Assembly: GCA_035286365.1 (NCBI GenBank)
Contig: DATHJZ010000108.1
Coordinates: 1 to 64,000 of the forward strand
From: CADEED01 sp035286365
Lineage (GTDB): Bacteria > Pseudomonadota > Gammaproteobacteria > Steroidobacterales > Steroidobacteraceae
Direction: 5' to 3'
DNA: 64,000 nucleotides
The notes below the pieces were generated by a model. The model worked only from the letters and a program-made list of their open reading frames with translations. It ran no database searches and was not told where the DNA came from. Position numbers and translations under genes: made by a program. Positions 1 to 7,468 of this stretch are shown piece by piece (position 1 is the first letter of the stretch; every line of letters starts with the position of its first letter).

Positions 1-232
1 GCGCGCGAACGGAATGCGCATGCCACCAACGACGGCGACGCGACGAACGTGAGATCCGACCAGCATGGTGCGACTCCGGGGAAGGTGCGGTGGCTAGGAT
101 GCCACGGGCCGGCCGCGCCGCGAAGAACTGCCCGCGGCGGCGGGCAACTCGTCGAGCGCAAGGTGCGTTTCGGCGCGCTTTCGCGGCTTTGCCGGGCATT
201 CCCACAAGATTCGCCTGCTACCATCCGCCGCC
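1..232. other. Left-edge region, no gene assigned
   Basis: These 232 bases precede the first convincing start codon. Open frames run through them on both strands, but in this high-GC DNA they are extensions of frames that overlap the real gene at 233 in other registers, and none has a recognisable protein. A leftward gene could begin at the CAT near base 18 and leave the window, but too little is present to judge. The stretch presumably holds the promoter of the lipoprotein gene at 233. Confidence 0.4.
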
Positions 233-2014
233 ATGAAGAAGTATCCCGTCTTGTTAGCAGCGACGCTGCTCGGTGCCTGCGCCACGGGGCCACATTCCAC
301 GCCCGAGGCCTCGCTCAACGCCTTGGTCGAGGAATACTTCGACCGCTCGCTGGAGCTGTCGCCAATGAACGCGACCGCCATCGGCGACTCGCGCTTCGAC
401 GACCGGCTGGACGAAACGACCACGCCCGGTTTTCGCGAACGCGTGCTCGCGACGGAGCGGGCGTTTCTCGATCGCGCCCGCCAAATCGACGCGGCGCGGC
501 TTTCGCCCGGCGGGCGCATCACCTGGGAAGTTTTCGTCGGCGAACGCGAACTCGCGCTCGAGGGCCAGAAATATCCGGAGGAACTGCTGCCCCTCAACCA
601 GATGAACGCGCTGCCGATCGACCTGGCGGTATACGGCTCCGGCACGGGCCCTCAGCCCTTCAACGATGCGCGCGACTACGACCGCTTTCTGATGCGTCTG
701 CGGAAATTTCCGGGCTGGGTCGATGGTGCCATCGCCATGATGCGCACCGGCATTTCGCGTGGGATCACGTTGCCGCGTCCGGCAATGGCCAAGGTGGTGC
801 CGCAGCTGCGCGAAATCGTCACACCCAAGGTGACTGACAGCATCTTCTGGCATCCGCTTGAAGAGCTGCCGAAGGGAATCGCCGCCGACGATCGCAACCG
901 CATCGTGGCCGAATACACCCGGGTGCTCGGGGCAGAGATCCTGCCGGCGTATGCGCGGCTCGCGGACTTCATCGAGCGCGACTATCTACCCGCGGCGCGC
1001 ACGACGGTCGGGTGGTCCGACCTGCCCGATGGGGCGAACTGGTATCGCTGGCGCATTCGCAGCGCAACCACGATGGACATGGCCCCGGAGCAGATTCACG
1101 CACTGGGCCTCACCGAAGTGGCGCGGATCCGCGGCGAGATGCTGGCCGTCAAGGAGCAGGTCGGGTTCAACGGCGACCTCGAGGCGTTCTTCAGGCATCT
1201 CGAGGACGATCCGCGTTTCTATTTCAACGACGAAGCCGAGTTGTTAGACGCGTATCGCGAAGTCAAGCGGCGCGTCGATGGCCTGCTGCCGAGGCTGTTC
1301 GCGGATTTCCCGAAGGCGGATTACGAGATCCGCCCGGTCGAGCCGTTCCGGGCCGCGTCGGCGGCGGGCGGTTCGTATCAGGCGCCTTCAGCGGATGGCA
1401 AACGGCCCGGCATCTTCTACATCAATACCTACAATCTCAAGGCGCAGCCACGCTTCGGCATCGAAACCCTGTCGTTGCACGAAGCTTCGCCCGGGCATCA
1501 CTTCCAGATTTCGATCCAGCAGGAATTGACCGACCTGCCGCGCTTTCGCCGCTTCAACGGCTACGTGTCGTACTCGGAAGGCTGGGCGCTGTATGCGGAA
1601 TCGATCGGCAAGGAACTCGGAATGTTCACCGATCCCTATCAATGGTACGGACGGCTCTCGGATGAAATGCTGCGCGCGATGCGCCTCGTGGTCGACACCG
1701 GGTTGCACGCCAAGGGCTGGACGCGTGAGCAGGCCATCGCGTACATGCTCGCCAACTCCACGCTCACCGAGAGCGACGTGACGGCTGAAGTCGAGCGCTA
1801 CATCGTCTGGCCCGGCCAGGCGCTGGGCTACAAGCTGGGCCAGCTGCACATCAGCGCGCTGCGCGCGCGCGCGCAGCAGCAGTTAGGCGCGAATTTCGAC
1901 GTGCGCGAGTTTCACAGCCAGGTGCTGCGCGACGGCGCCGTGCCGATGGACGTATTGAGCGCGAAGATCGATCGCTGGATCGCGTCGAAGGGAAAACCGC
2001 GCGCGGTCAAATGA
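233..2014 (+). CDS. DUF885 family lipoprotein, putative zinc metallopeptidase
   Basis: A 593-residue member of the DUF885 family, whose proteins carry a gluzincin-like zinc signature and are usually exported. The N-terminus is a lipoprotein signal with a lipobox ending LLGAC, so the mature protein should be tethered by Cys16. The family signature is visible as HEASPGHHFQ followed about 30 residues later by EGWALYAE, giving the HExxxxH...E arrangement expected for metal binding. Length fits the family. It stands alone, with the next gene convergent and directly abutting its stop codon. A paralogue lies at 50044-51843. The substrate is unknown; peptidase activity is inferred from the motif only. 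Confidence 0.85.
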   Translation: MKKYPVLLAATLLGACATGPHSTPEASLNALVEEYFDRSLELSPMNATAIGDSRFDDRLDETTTPGFRERVLATERAFLDRARQIDAARLSPGGRITWEVFVGERELALEGQKYPEELLPLNQMNALPIDLAVYGSGTGPQPFNDARDYDRFLMRLRKFPGWVDGAIAMMRTGISRGITLPRPAMAKVVPQLREIVTPKVTDSIFWHPLEELPKGIAADDRNRIVAEYTRVLGAEILPAYARLADFIERDYLPAARTTVGWSDLPDGANWYRWRIRSATTMDMAPEQIHALGLTEVARIRGEMLAVKEQVGFNGDLEAFFRHLEDDPRFYFNDEAELLDAYREVKRRVDGLLPRLFADFPKADYEIRPVEPFRAASAAGGSYQAPSADGKRPGIFYINTYNLKAQPRFGIETLSLHEASPGHHFQISIQQELTDLPRFRRFNGYVSYSEGWALYAESIGKELGMFTDPYQWYGRLSDEMLRAMRLVVDTGLHAKGWTREQAIAYMLANSTLTESDVTAEVERYIVWPGQALGYKLGQLHISALRARAQQQLGANFDVREFHSQVLRDGAVPMDVLSAKIDRWIASKGKPRAVK

Positions 2015-2353
2015 TCACTTGTTGTAGCCGTACCCGAGCGACTCGATCTCGACAACCACGCCGCCTTCGAAACGCACGCGCTGCATGAGCTTGTTAGGCC
2101 CGAGGTTGTAGATCCAGCTCTCGACCGGGATCTCGATGAAGTCCTCGCCGATGTAGTACGGCCGGCCGCGCGTCCAGATCACCGGCCGGCGGAACACGCT
2201 GCGTTGATTGACCACGTCGTCGGGCTCGCCGCAAATCGCCGCCACTTTCGAGCGCGTGTCGCCTTCGCTCACGATCTTCGTGCCGCAGCGGAATGCGAAG
2301 GCCGGGGACGTGGCCAGCAATCCAAAAGCGAGAATGAGCGCAGCGCGTTTCAT
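2015..2353 (-). CDS. Small exported DUF2845-like protein
   Basis: A 112-residue protein with a clear Sec signal peptide (MKRAALILAFGLLATSPAFA, cleavage after AFA). The mature part starts FRCGTKIVSEGDT and contains ICGEPDD, a pattern typical of DUF2845 proteins, a small beta-rich exported family of unknown function with two conserved cysteines. I start it at the ATG at 2353 because the signal peptide begins exactly there; the frame is open further upstream but adds nothing sensible. Its stop abuts the stop of the convergent DUF885 gene. It is divergent from the SRPBCC gene at 2474, with about 120 bases between them for promoters. Confidence 0.7.
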   Translation of the reverse strand: MKRAALILAFGLLATSPAFAFRCGTKIVSEGDTRSKVAAICGEPDDVVNQRSVFRRPVIWTRGRPYYIGEDFIEIPVESWIYNLGPNKLMQRVRFEGGVVVEIESLGYGYNK

Positions 2354-2473
2354 GTTCCGAAAAATAGGCCCATTCTGCTTAACGGGCAATGAACGGCCGC
2401 CCACGTTCAGGCCCGCTGCTACCATGCCCCGGGCATAACGAACCTTTCCGGCGGCAGGTGGCACTCACACTTC

Positions 2474-3109
2474 ATGGGTACGGCGAAGCGATGGACTGCG
2501 GCAGCCTCGATCCTGGCACTTGCCTTGAGTGCAGCGGCGTGGGGCGCCGATTTCGAGCTCACCGCCGCTGAGTCCCAGCGCGTCGCGGCGCGCCAGGTCG
2601 TGGTCCGCGCCAGTCTCGATTCCGGACAGCGTCGCGGCACCGTGCGCGCCGCCGTCGCTATCGATGCCGCCCCCGCGGTGGTATTTCTCATGATGACCCG
2701 TTGCGCGGACGCCCTGCAGTACGTGCCACACCTGCGGGTGTGCCGTTTGCGCGATCAAGCGCCCGACGGCACCTGGATGCTGATCGAGCACGAAGTCGAC
2801 TTCGGCTGGTACACCCCGCGCATCAGGTACGTGTTTCGCGCGGATCTGATCGCTGACCGCAGCATCAAATTCCGGCAGATCAGCGGTGATTTCAAGGCCT
2901 ACGAAGGCATCTGGGAGCTCACGCCGGTCGAATCAGGCCAGCACACGCTGCTGCGCTATCGTGCCTATATCGATCCGCCCGGCTTCATCCCGAATTGGCT
3001 GGCGCGCTCCACCTTCAAACGCGAGCTGCCGCAGATGTTGACCGATCTGCGCAAACATTGTGAGGCCGAACAGGTCCGGCGCGCCCAGGCCGACGCCTCC
3101 CCCCATTGA
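2474..3109 (+). CDS. Exported SRPBCC/START-like protein
   Basis: A 211-residue protein with a Sec signal peptide ending near AAWGA, followed by a domain resembling the START/polyketide cyclase (SRPBCC) fold. The pattern is RGTVRAAVAIDAAPAVVFLMM near residue 55 (helix-grip start), WMLIEHEVDFGW, a KFRQISGDFKAYEGIWEL strand pair, and a final amphipathic helix. SRPBCC domains bind hydrophobic ligands; the ligand here is unknown, and export suggests a periplasmic lipid or small hydrophobic molecule. It precedes gshA by 45 bases on the same strand and could share a transcript with it, though no functional link is evident. Confidence 0.7.
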   Translation: MGTAKRWTAAASILALALSAAAWGADFELTAAESQRVAARQVVVRASLDSGQRRGTVRAAVAIDAAPAVVFLMMTRCADALQYVPHLRVCRLRDQAPDGTWMLIEHEVDFGWYTPRIRYVFRADLIADRSIKFRQISGDFKAYEGIWELTPVESGQHTLLRYRAYIDPPGFIPNWLARSTFKRELPQMLTDLRKHCEAEQVRRAQADASPH

Positions 3110-3154
3110 CCGATTGCGGAACCTCACGAGGTACCGGCAAGATGCCGGCCCTTC

Positions 3155-4735
3155 ATGAGACGCGCCATCGACGACAAGTTCGAACAAACGCTCGCGGCGC
3201 TCATCAATAGCGGCGAGCCGCAGATCATTCAGGGTGGGCGCAAGGGTCTCGAAAAGGAATCCCTGCGCGTCACGCCGGACGGCCGCATCGCACAGACGCC
3301 GCACCCGAGCGCGCTCGGCAGCGCGCTCACCAACGAGCACATCACCACGGACTATTCCGAGGCGCTGATCGAGCTGGTGACGCCCACCTTCCGCACCAGC
3401 TGGGAACTGCTGCAGTACCTGCTCGACCTGCACCAGTTCGTCTATCAACATCTCGGTGACGAGCTGCTGTGGGCGACCTCGATGCCGTCGATCCTCGATG
3501 GCGACGCCAGCATCCCGATCGCGCAGTTCGGCAAGTCGAACATCGGGCGCATGAAAACGGTGTATCGCGAGGGGCTGGGCGTGCGCTACGGCCGCATCAT
3601 GCAGGCCATCTCCGGGGTGCACTACAACTACTCGTTCCCCGAGCGGATGTGGGACGCCTGGGCGGACCTCGTGCAATCGCGCGAGCGCGGGCAAACTTTC
3701 ATCTCGGAGCGCTACTTCCACCTGCTGCGCAACTACCACCGTCACGGCTGGCTGGTGCTCTATCTATTCGGTGTCTCGCCGGTGGTGTGCAACTCATTCC
3801 TGCGCGGGCGCAACGTGACGCTGCCGCGCCTCTCGAAAGACACATCGTACGAGCCGTACGCCACGTCCCTGCGCATGAGCGATCTCGGCTATCGCAATCA
3901 GACCCAGGCCGGGTTGTCGGTCTCGGTGAACAGCCTCGATGAATACGTGCGCGACCTGTCGCGCGCCATCAGCACGCCGCATGCACCGTACGAGAAGCTG
4001 GGTGTGCAGGTTGATGGCGAATACCGGCAGCTCAACGCCAACATCCTGCAGATCGAAAACGAGTACTACAGTTTCATCCGTCCCAAACGCGTGGCGCGTT
4101 CGGGCGAGCGGCCCACCAAGGCGTTGCGGCGCGCCGGCGTCGAATACGTCGAGGTACGCGCGCTCGACGTGAGTGCGTTCGACCCGGTTGGCGTGAACCA
4201 GAACAAGCTGCGCTTCCTCGAGGTGTTTCTCACGCTGTGCCTCATGAAGGATTCGCCGCCCATCGATGCTTCCGAGCAGGAGACCCTCGATGCGAACCAC
4301 GCGACGGTCGCACGCCGCGGGCGCGAGCCCGGGCTCACGCTCACGCGCGAGGGACGTTCCGTGCCGATGCAGGCCTGGGCGCACGAACTGATCGATTCGA
4401 TGCGGGGCCTTGCCGAGATCTTCGATCGTGGCGATGCGGCCAGGCCCTATTCGGCGGCGCTCGCAGTCCAGGCCGCAAAGATCGAGAACGTGGCGCTCAC
4501 GCCCTCGGCCCGCATGCTCAACGAGCTCGAGAAAACGGGCGAATCGTTCTTCGACCTCGCGCTGCGTATGTCGCGACTCCATAAGGAGTACTTCCTGGCC
4601 CTGCATGCCCCGAACGTCGACCGCCAGGCGGAATTCAGGGCGGAGGCTGATGAGTCCCTAAGGGCGCAGGCGCAGATCGAGGCTGCCGACCGGATGACCT
4701 TTTCCCAATACCTGGCGGAGTACTCAGCCGGATAA
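3155..4735 (+). CDS. gshA: Glutamate-cysteine ligase
   Basis: Catalyses the ATP-dependent joining of L-glutamate gamma-carboxyl to L-cysteine, the first and limiting step of glutathione synthesis in the cytosol. The 526-residue length and the motifs GGRKGLEKESLRV near the N-terminus, TTDYSEALIELVTP, and SGVHYNYSFPE are those of the gammaproteobacterial GshA family (E. coli type, 518 residues), not the plant/alpha-proteobacterial type. The C-terminal helical part (MSRLHKEYFLAL) is also typical. Start ATG at 3155. It is followed by a roughly 125-base spacer with no recognised terminator before the small orphan at 4862. Confidence 0.96.
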   Translation: MRRAIDDKFEQTLAALINSGEPQIIQGGRKGLEKESLRVTPDGRIAQTPHPSALGSALTNEHITTDYSEALIELVTPTFRTSWELLQYLLDLHQFVYQHLGDELLWATSMPSILDGDASIPIAQFGKSNIGRMKTVYREGLGVRYGRIMQAISGVHYNYSFPERMWDAWADLVQSRERGQTFISERYFHLLRNYHRHGWLVLYLFGVSPVVCNSFLRGRNVTLPRLSKDTSYEPYATSLRMSDLGYRNQTQAGLSVSVNSLDEYVRDLSRAISTPHAPYEKLGVQVDGEYRQLNANILQIENEYYSFIRPKRVARSGERPTKALRRAGVEYVEVRALDVSAFDPVGVNQNKLRFLEVFLTLCLMKDSPPIDASEQETLDANHATVARRGREPGLTLTREGRSVPMQAWAHELIDSMRGLAEIFDRGDAARPYSAALAVQAAKIENVALTPSARMLNELEKTGESFFDLALRMSRLHKEYFLALHAPNVDRQAEFRAEADESLRAQAQIEAADRMTFSQYLAEYSAG

Positions 4736-4861
4736 AACTGTGACGCAAGTCTAAGTCTTGACATATCCCCGAAATCTTGTTCTCGGAGCCTAGCCTTTAA
4801 CAATCGGCGGTTTAGAATCCGGGCCAGAAGACCGAAAGGTCCACACGTTTCAGGGATAGAT

Positions 4862-5062
4862 ATGAAAACCAAGAATCAGAGCGAGCAGGACCTGCTCGAC
4901 TTGGGCGTCGCCAACGCAGCAAACGAAGATGGCATTTCGCCCGCGCCTGCGCGCGATGTTGCAGCCCCGGCGCAGAAGCTAGCGTGGAGTCCGTACGAAG
5001 TCTGGCGCACGCGCGTGAAGGCTCATTCCCGTCCCCGCCCGGTGGATTCGGTTCCGCGCTAG
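4862..5062 (+). CDS. Small orphan protein, 66 residues
   Basis: A short hydrophilic protein starting MKTKNQSEQDLLDLG and ending RPRPVDSVPR, Ala/Pro-rich in the middle and basic at its end, with a WSPYEVWRTRV segment that is the likeliest structured or interacting part. No family recognised. Support for its being real is an AGGGAT sequence about 6 bases before the ATG, codon use in step with its neighbours, and a leader with a TTGACA at 4758-4763 and a small GACC-GAAA-GGTC hairpin at 4830-4841. No good -10 box is seen at the right spacing. It lies between gshA and a diguanylate cyclase gene on the same strand. Function unknown. Confidence 0.5.
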   Translation: MKTKNQSEQDLLDLGVANAANEDGISPAPARDVAAPAQKLAWSPYEVWRTRVKAHSRPRPVDSVPR

Positions 5063-5150
5063 TCCGGCGCGTTGCGCGGCAGTTGCACGACGGCCGCCGA
5101 ACACATACAAAGCACTACTCGCTGAAGGGTGATCCGCAGGGTCAGGACGT

Positions 5151-6398
5151 ATGGTGCCCTCGAAAGTTTCGTCGCCAAACAACTCAGACGCCGCACGTCT
5201 GCTAGCGACGGGATTTCGTTTCCTGCGTTTTCCCGAACCGCTGGAGAGCGAATACCAGAACGAGCACCGCGCGCGGCTGCATGTCTGGAACCGCATCGCG
5301 ATCATCGTCTCGGCATGCACGGTCGTCGGCTTCGCGGTCCTCGATTACTTCGTGCTGTCCGCCGAGCACTCGCGCATCACCAACATCGTGCGTTTCGGCA
5401 TGCATGTGCCGGCGGTCATTCTCATGCTGGTCTGCACGACGAAGCGTTTCTACGCCCGCTGGTATGAGCTTGGCATCACGATCATCGCGCCGCTGTTCGG
5501 CATCGGCACGGTCATCATGGCCGCCTTCTCGCCACCGGCCGAGGTGCCGCTGGTCGGCGGCCGGCTGTTGCTGGCGTCATTCTTCTTCTATTTCATGATC
5601 GGCCTGGGGTTGCGCGCCGCCGTCCGTGCCAACCTGATCGTATTCGCGGCGCTCGTGATCGCATTTCTCGCGGGCACCATGCCGACCGCCACGGCGACGT
5701 ATCTCATGTTCACGTTGTTCACGGCCAACCTGGTCGGCTGCGCCGGGGCTTACGCGCTGGAACACGCGAATCGCACCGCGTTCCTCGAGCATCGTCAGCT
5801 CACCGAGGTCGCGACCCACGATGGACTCACGGCGCTGCTCAATCGAGCCGCATTCGAAGATCAGATTCGCCGCGTCTGGCAGCAGGCGCAGCGCGATCGC
5901 CAGACGGTGGCGGTCATCATGATCGACCTCGACTGTTTCAAGGCCTACAACGATCGCTACGGCCATATCGCTGGCGACGATTGCCTGCGCAGGGTTTCGA
6001 CCGCGTTGCGCGACGCCGCGCGTCGCCGGCCGCTCGATTTCGTCGCGCGTTACGGCGGCGAGGAACTGGTGGCCGTGCTGTACGGCGCCGACCAGGCGTA
6101 CGGCGAGAGCATTTCGCGCGGCTTGCTCACCGCGGTGCGCGAACTGCGAATTCCGCACGCGAACTCCGAAACGCAGCCCTACGTCACGATCAGCGTCGGT
6201 GTGGTTTCGGTGGATGCATACCGAGTCACGACGCACGACGCCGCCGTGGAGTTGGCGGACCAGGCGCTGTATGCGGCCAAACACCAGGGCCGTGATCGTT
6301 ATGTCGCGGTCGAGCATTGCGTCAACAAGATCGATCCGGCCGCGACCGCCGTGCTGCCGCTGCGGGATGCGGCGCTGCGCGAAGCCGCCGGCAGTTAG
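5151..6398 (+). CDS. Membrane-bound diguanylate cyclase (GGDEF)
   Basis: Makes the second messenger cyclic di-GMP from two GTP. The 415-residue protein has a short cytoplasmic lead, about six hydrophobic segments between residues 48 and 203 forming an integral-membrane sensor region of no named type, and a C-terminal GGDEF domain (about 220-390). The active-site motif is GGEEL at 302-306, an active variant, and an RPLD inhibitory I-site sits five residues before it (293-296), so product inhibition is likely. MIDLDCFKAYNDRYGH carries the metal and substrate residues. An AGGA lies just upstream of the ATG. The signal sensed is unknown. Confidence 0.93.
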   Translation: MVPSKVSSPNNSDAARLLATGFRFLRFPEPLESEYQNEHRARLHVWNRIAIIVSACTVVGFAVLDYFVLSAEHSRITNIVRFGMHVPAVILMLVCTTKRFYARWYELGITIIAPLFGIGTVIMAAFSPPAEVPLVGGRLLLASFFFYFMIGLGLRAAVRANLIVFAALVIAFLAGTMPTATATYLMFTLFTANLVGCAGAYALEHANRTAFLEHRQLTEVATHDGLTALLNRAAFEDQIRRVWQQAQRDRQTVAVIMIDLDCFKAYNDRYGHIAGDDCLRRVSTALRDAARRRPLDFVARYGGEELVAVLYGADQAYGESISRGLLTAVRELRIPHANSETQPYVTISVGVVSVDAYRVTTHDAAVELADQALYAAKHQGRDRYVAVEHCVNKIDPAATAVLPLRDAALREAAGS

Positions 6399-7307
6399 CT
6401 AGCGGTAGATAGCAACTTCGGTGCGGCCGTCGGACGAACGCACCCCGCGGAACATCCCCTCGCTGGTGAATTCGAGCACGACCTCGCCGCGCGGATCGAT
6501 GGCAATGACCCCGCCGTTGCCGCCGAGCGCCTTCATCTTGGCGAGCACATTGTCGACCGCCTGCGCCAGCGGCAGCTTCAGGTATTCGACCTGCGCGCAA
6601 ATGTCGTGGGCGACCACGCTGCGGATGAAGTACTCACCATGCCCCGTCGCTGAAACGGCACAGCTGGCGTTGCTCGCGTAGGTTCCGGCTCCGATGATCG
6701 GCGAATCGCCGACGCGACCCCAACGTTTGCCCGTCATGCCTCCGGTGGAGGTGGCGGCCGCGACGTTGCCTCGCGAGTCGAGAGCGACGGCGCCCACCGT
6801 GCCAAAGGCGATGAGGTCATTTTCCTTTTCCGAGGAACCGCCGAGCAGGCGATGCAATTGCTGCTGGCGTATGGGCGTGCGGAAGTACTCGTTGGAAACC
6901 AGTTCCACCCCTTGCAGACGCGCGAACTCTTCGGCACCCGCCCCCACGAGCATGACGTGCGGCGAGTGGTCCATGACGCGGCGCGCCAGCGCGACGGGAT
7001 TTTTCACGTGCTTGAGCCCCGTGACGGCGCCGGCTTTCAGTGTCCCGCCGTCCATGACGGAAGCGTCTAACTCTGCTGCGCCATCCCGAGTCAATACCGC
7101 GCCGCGTCCGGCGTTGAACAGCGGGTCGTCTTCCAGGACGCACACCGCGGCGATTGCGGCATCGAGGCTTGAGCCCCCGCGATCGAGCAGCGCGTAGCCC
7201 GCATCGAGCGCGGCATTGAGGCCCGCGGCATAGGCGCGCTCCTGTTCAGCCGATGTCTCTCCGCGAGACAGAGTCCCCGCGCCGCCATGAATTGCGATTG
7301 CGAACAT
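6399..7307 (-). CDS. iaaA: Isoaspartyl peptidase / type 2 L-asparaginase
   Basis: An N-terminal-nucleophile hydrolase of the plant-type asparaginase family. It is made as a precursor that cleaves itself before a threonine, then hydrolyses beta-aspartyl dipeptides and asparagine. The 302-residue protein starts MFAIAIHGGAGTLSRG; the autoprocessing Thr is in FGTVGAVALDSRGNVAAATS (the T of GTVGAV). The following GGMTGKRWGRVGDSPIIGAG is the substrate-binding block. I use the ATG at 7307, because GGGAGA lies 4-9 bases upstream of it and family members start at this point. It is divergent from pyc, and its stop codon meets the stop of the diguanylate cyclase gene. Confidence 0.9.
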   Translation of the reverse strand: MFAIAIHGGAGTLSRGETSAEQERAYAAGLNAALDAGYALLDRGGSSLDAAIAAVCVLEDDPLFNAGRGAVLTRDGAAELDASVMDGGTLKAGAVTGLKHVKNPVALARRVMDHSPHVMLVGAGAEEFARLQGVELVSNEYFRTPIRQQQLHRLLGGSSEKENDLIAFGTVGAVALDSRGNVAAATSTGGMTGKRWGRVGDSPIIGAGTYASNASCAVSATGHGEYFIRSVVAHDICAQVEYLKLPLAQAVDNVLAKMKALGGNGGVIAIDPRGEVVLEFTSEGMFRGVRSSDGRTEVAIYR

Positions 7308-7380
7308 GTTTTCTCCCGCGGCGCGCACAGCCGAAGTGCATGCGAGCGTCATCAGCACCGTAAAAGAACGCGCTATGGAA

Positions 7381-7416
7381 GGGGACAGTCCCGAAACAAC
7401 AGACGGGACAGTCCCC
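7381..7416. repeat. Twin GGGACAGTCCC palindromes (REP-like)
   Basis: Two copies of GGGACAGTCCC, at 7382-7392 and 7405-7415, separated by 12 bases. Each is a near-perfect palindrome (GGGAC-A-GTCCC), and each is flanked by a further G or C so that the pair reads as a symmetric doublet. They sit in the 161-base divergent spacer between the isoaspartyl peptidase and pyc genes. This resembles intergenic REP-type elements of gammaproteobacteria; alternatively the doublet is a binding site for a dimeric regulator of one of the two flanking genes. I saw no other copy in the window. Confidence 0.5.
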
Positions 7417-7468
7417 GATTTAGCTAAGATTCCGCGGCCCCGGGGAATCATATTAGAAGTAGCCATTC

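Noticed and set aside
4758..4820. Canonical sigma-70 promoter after gshA
   Set aside because: TTGACA is clear, but no acceptable -10 hexamer lies 16-18 bases downstream; TAGAAT at 4813 is at the wrong distance.
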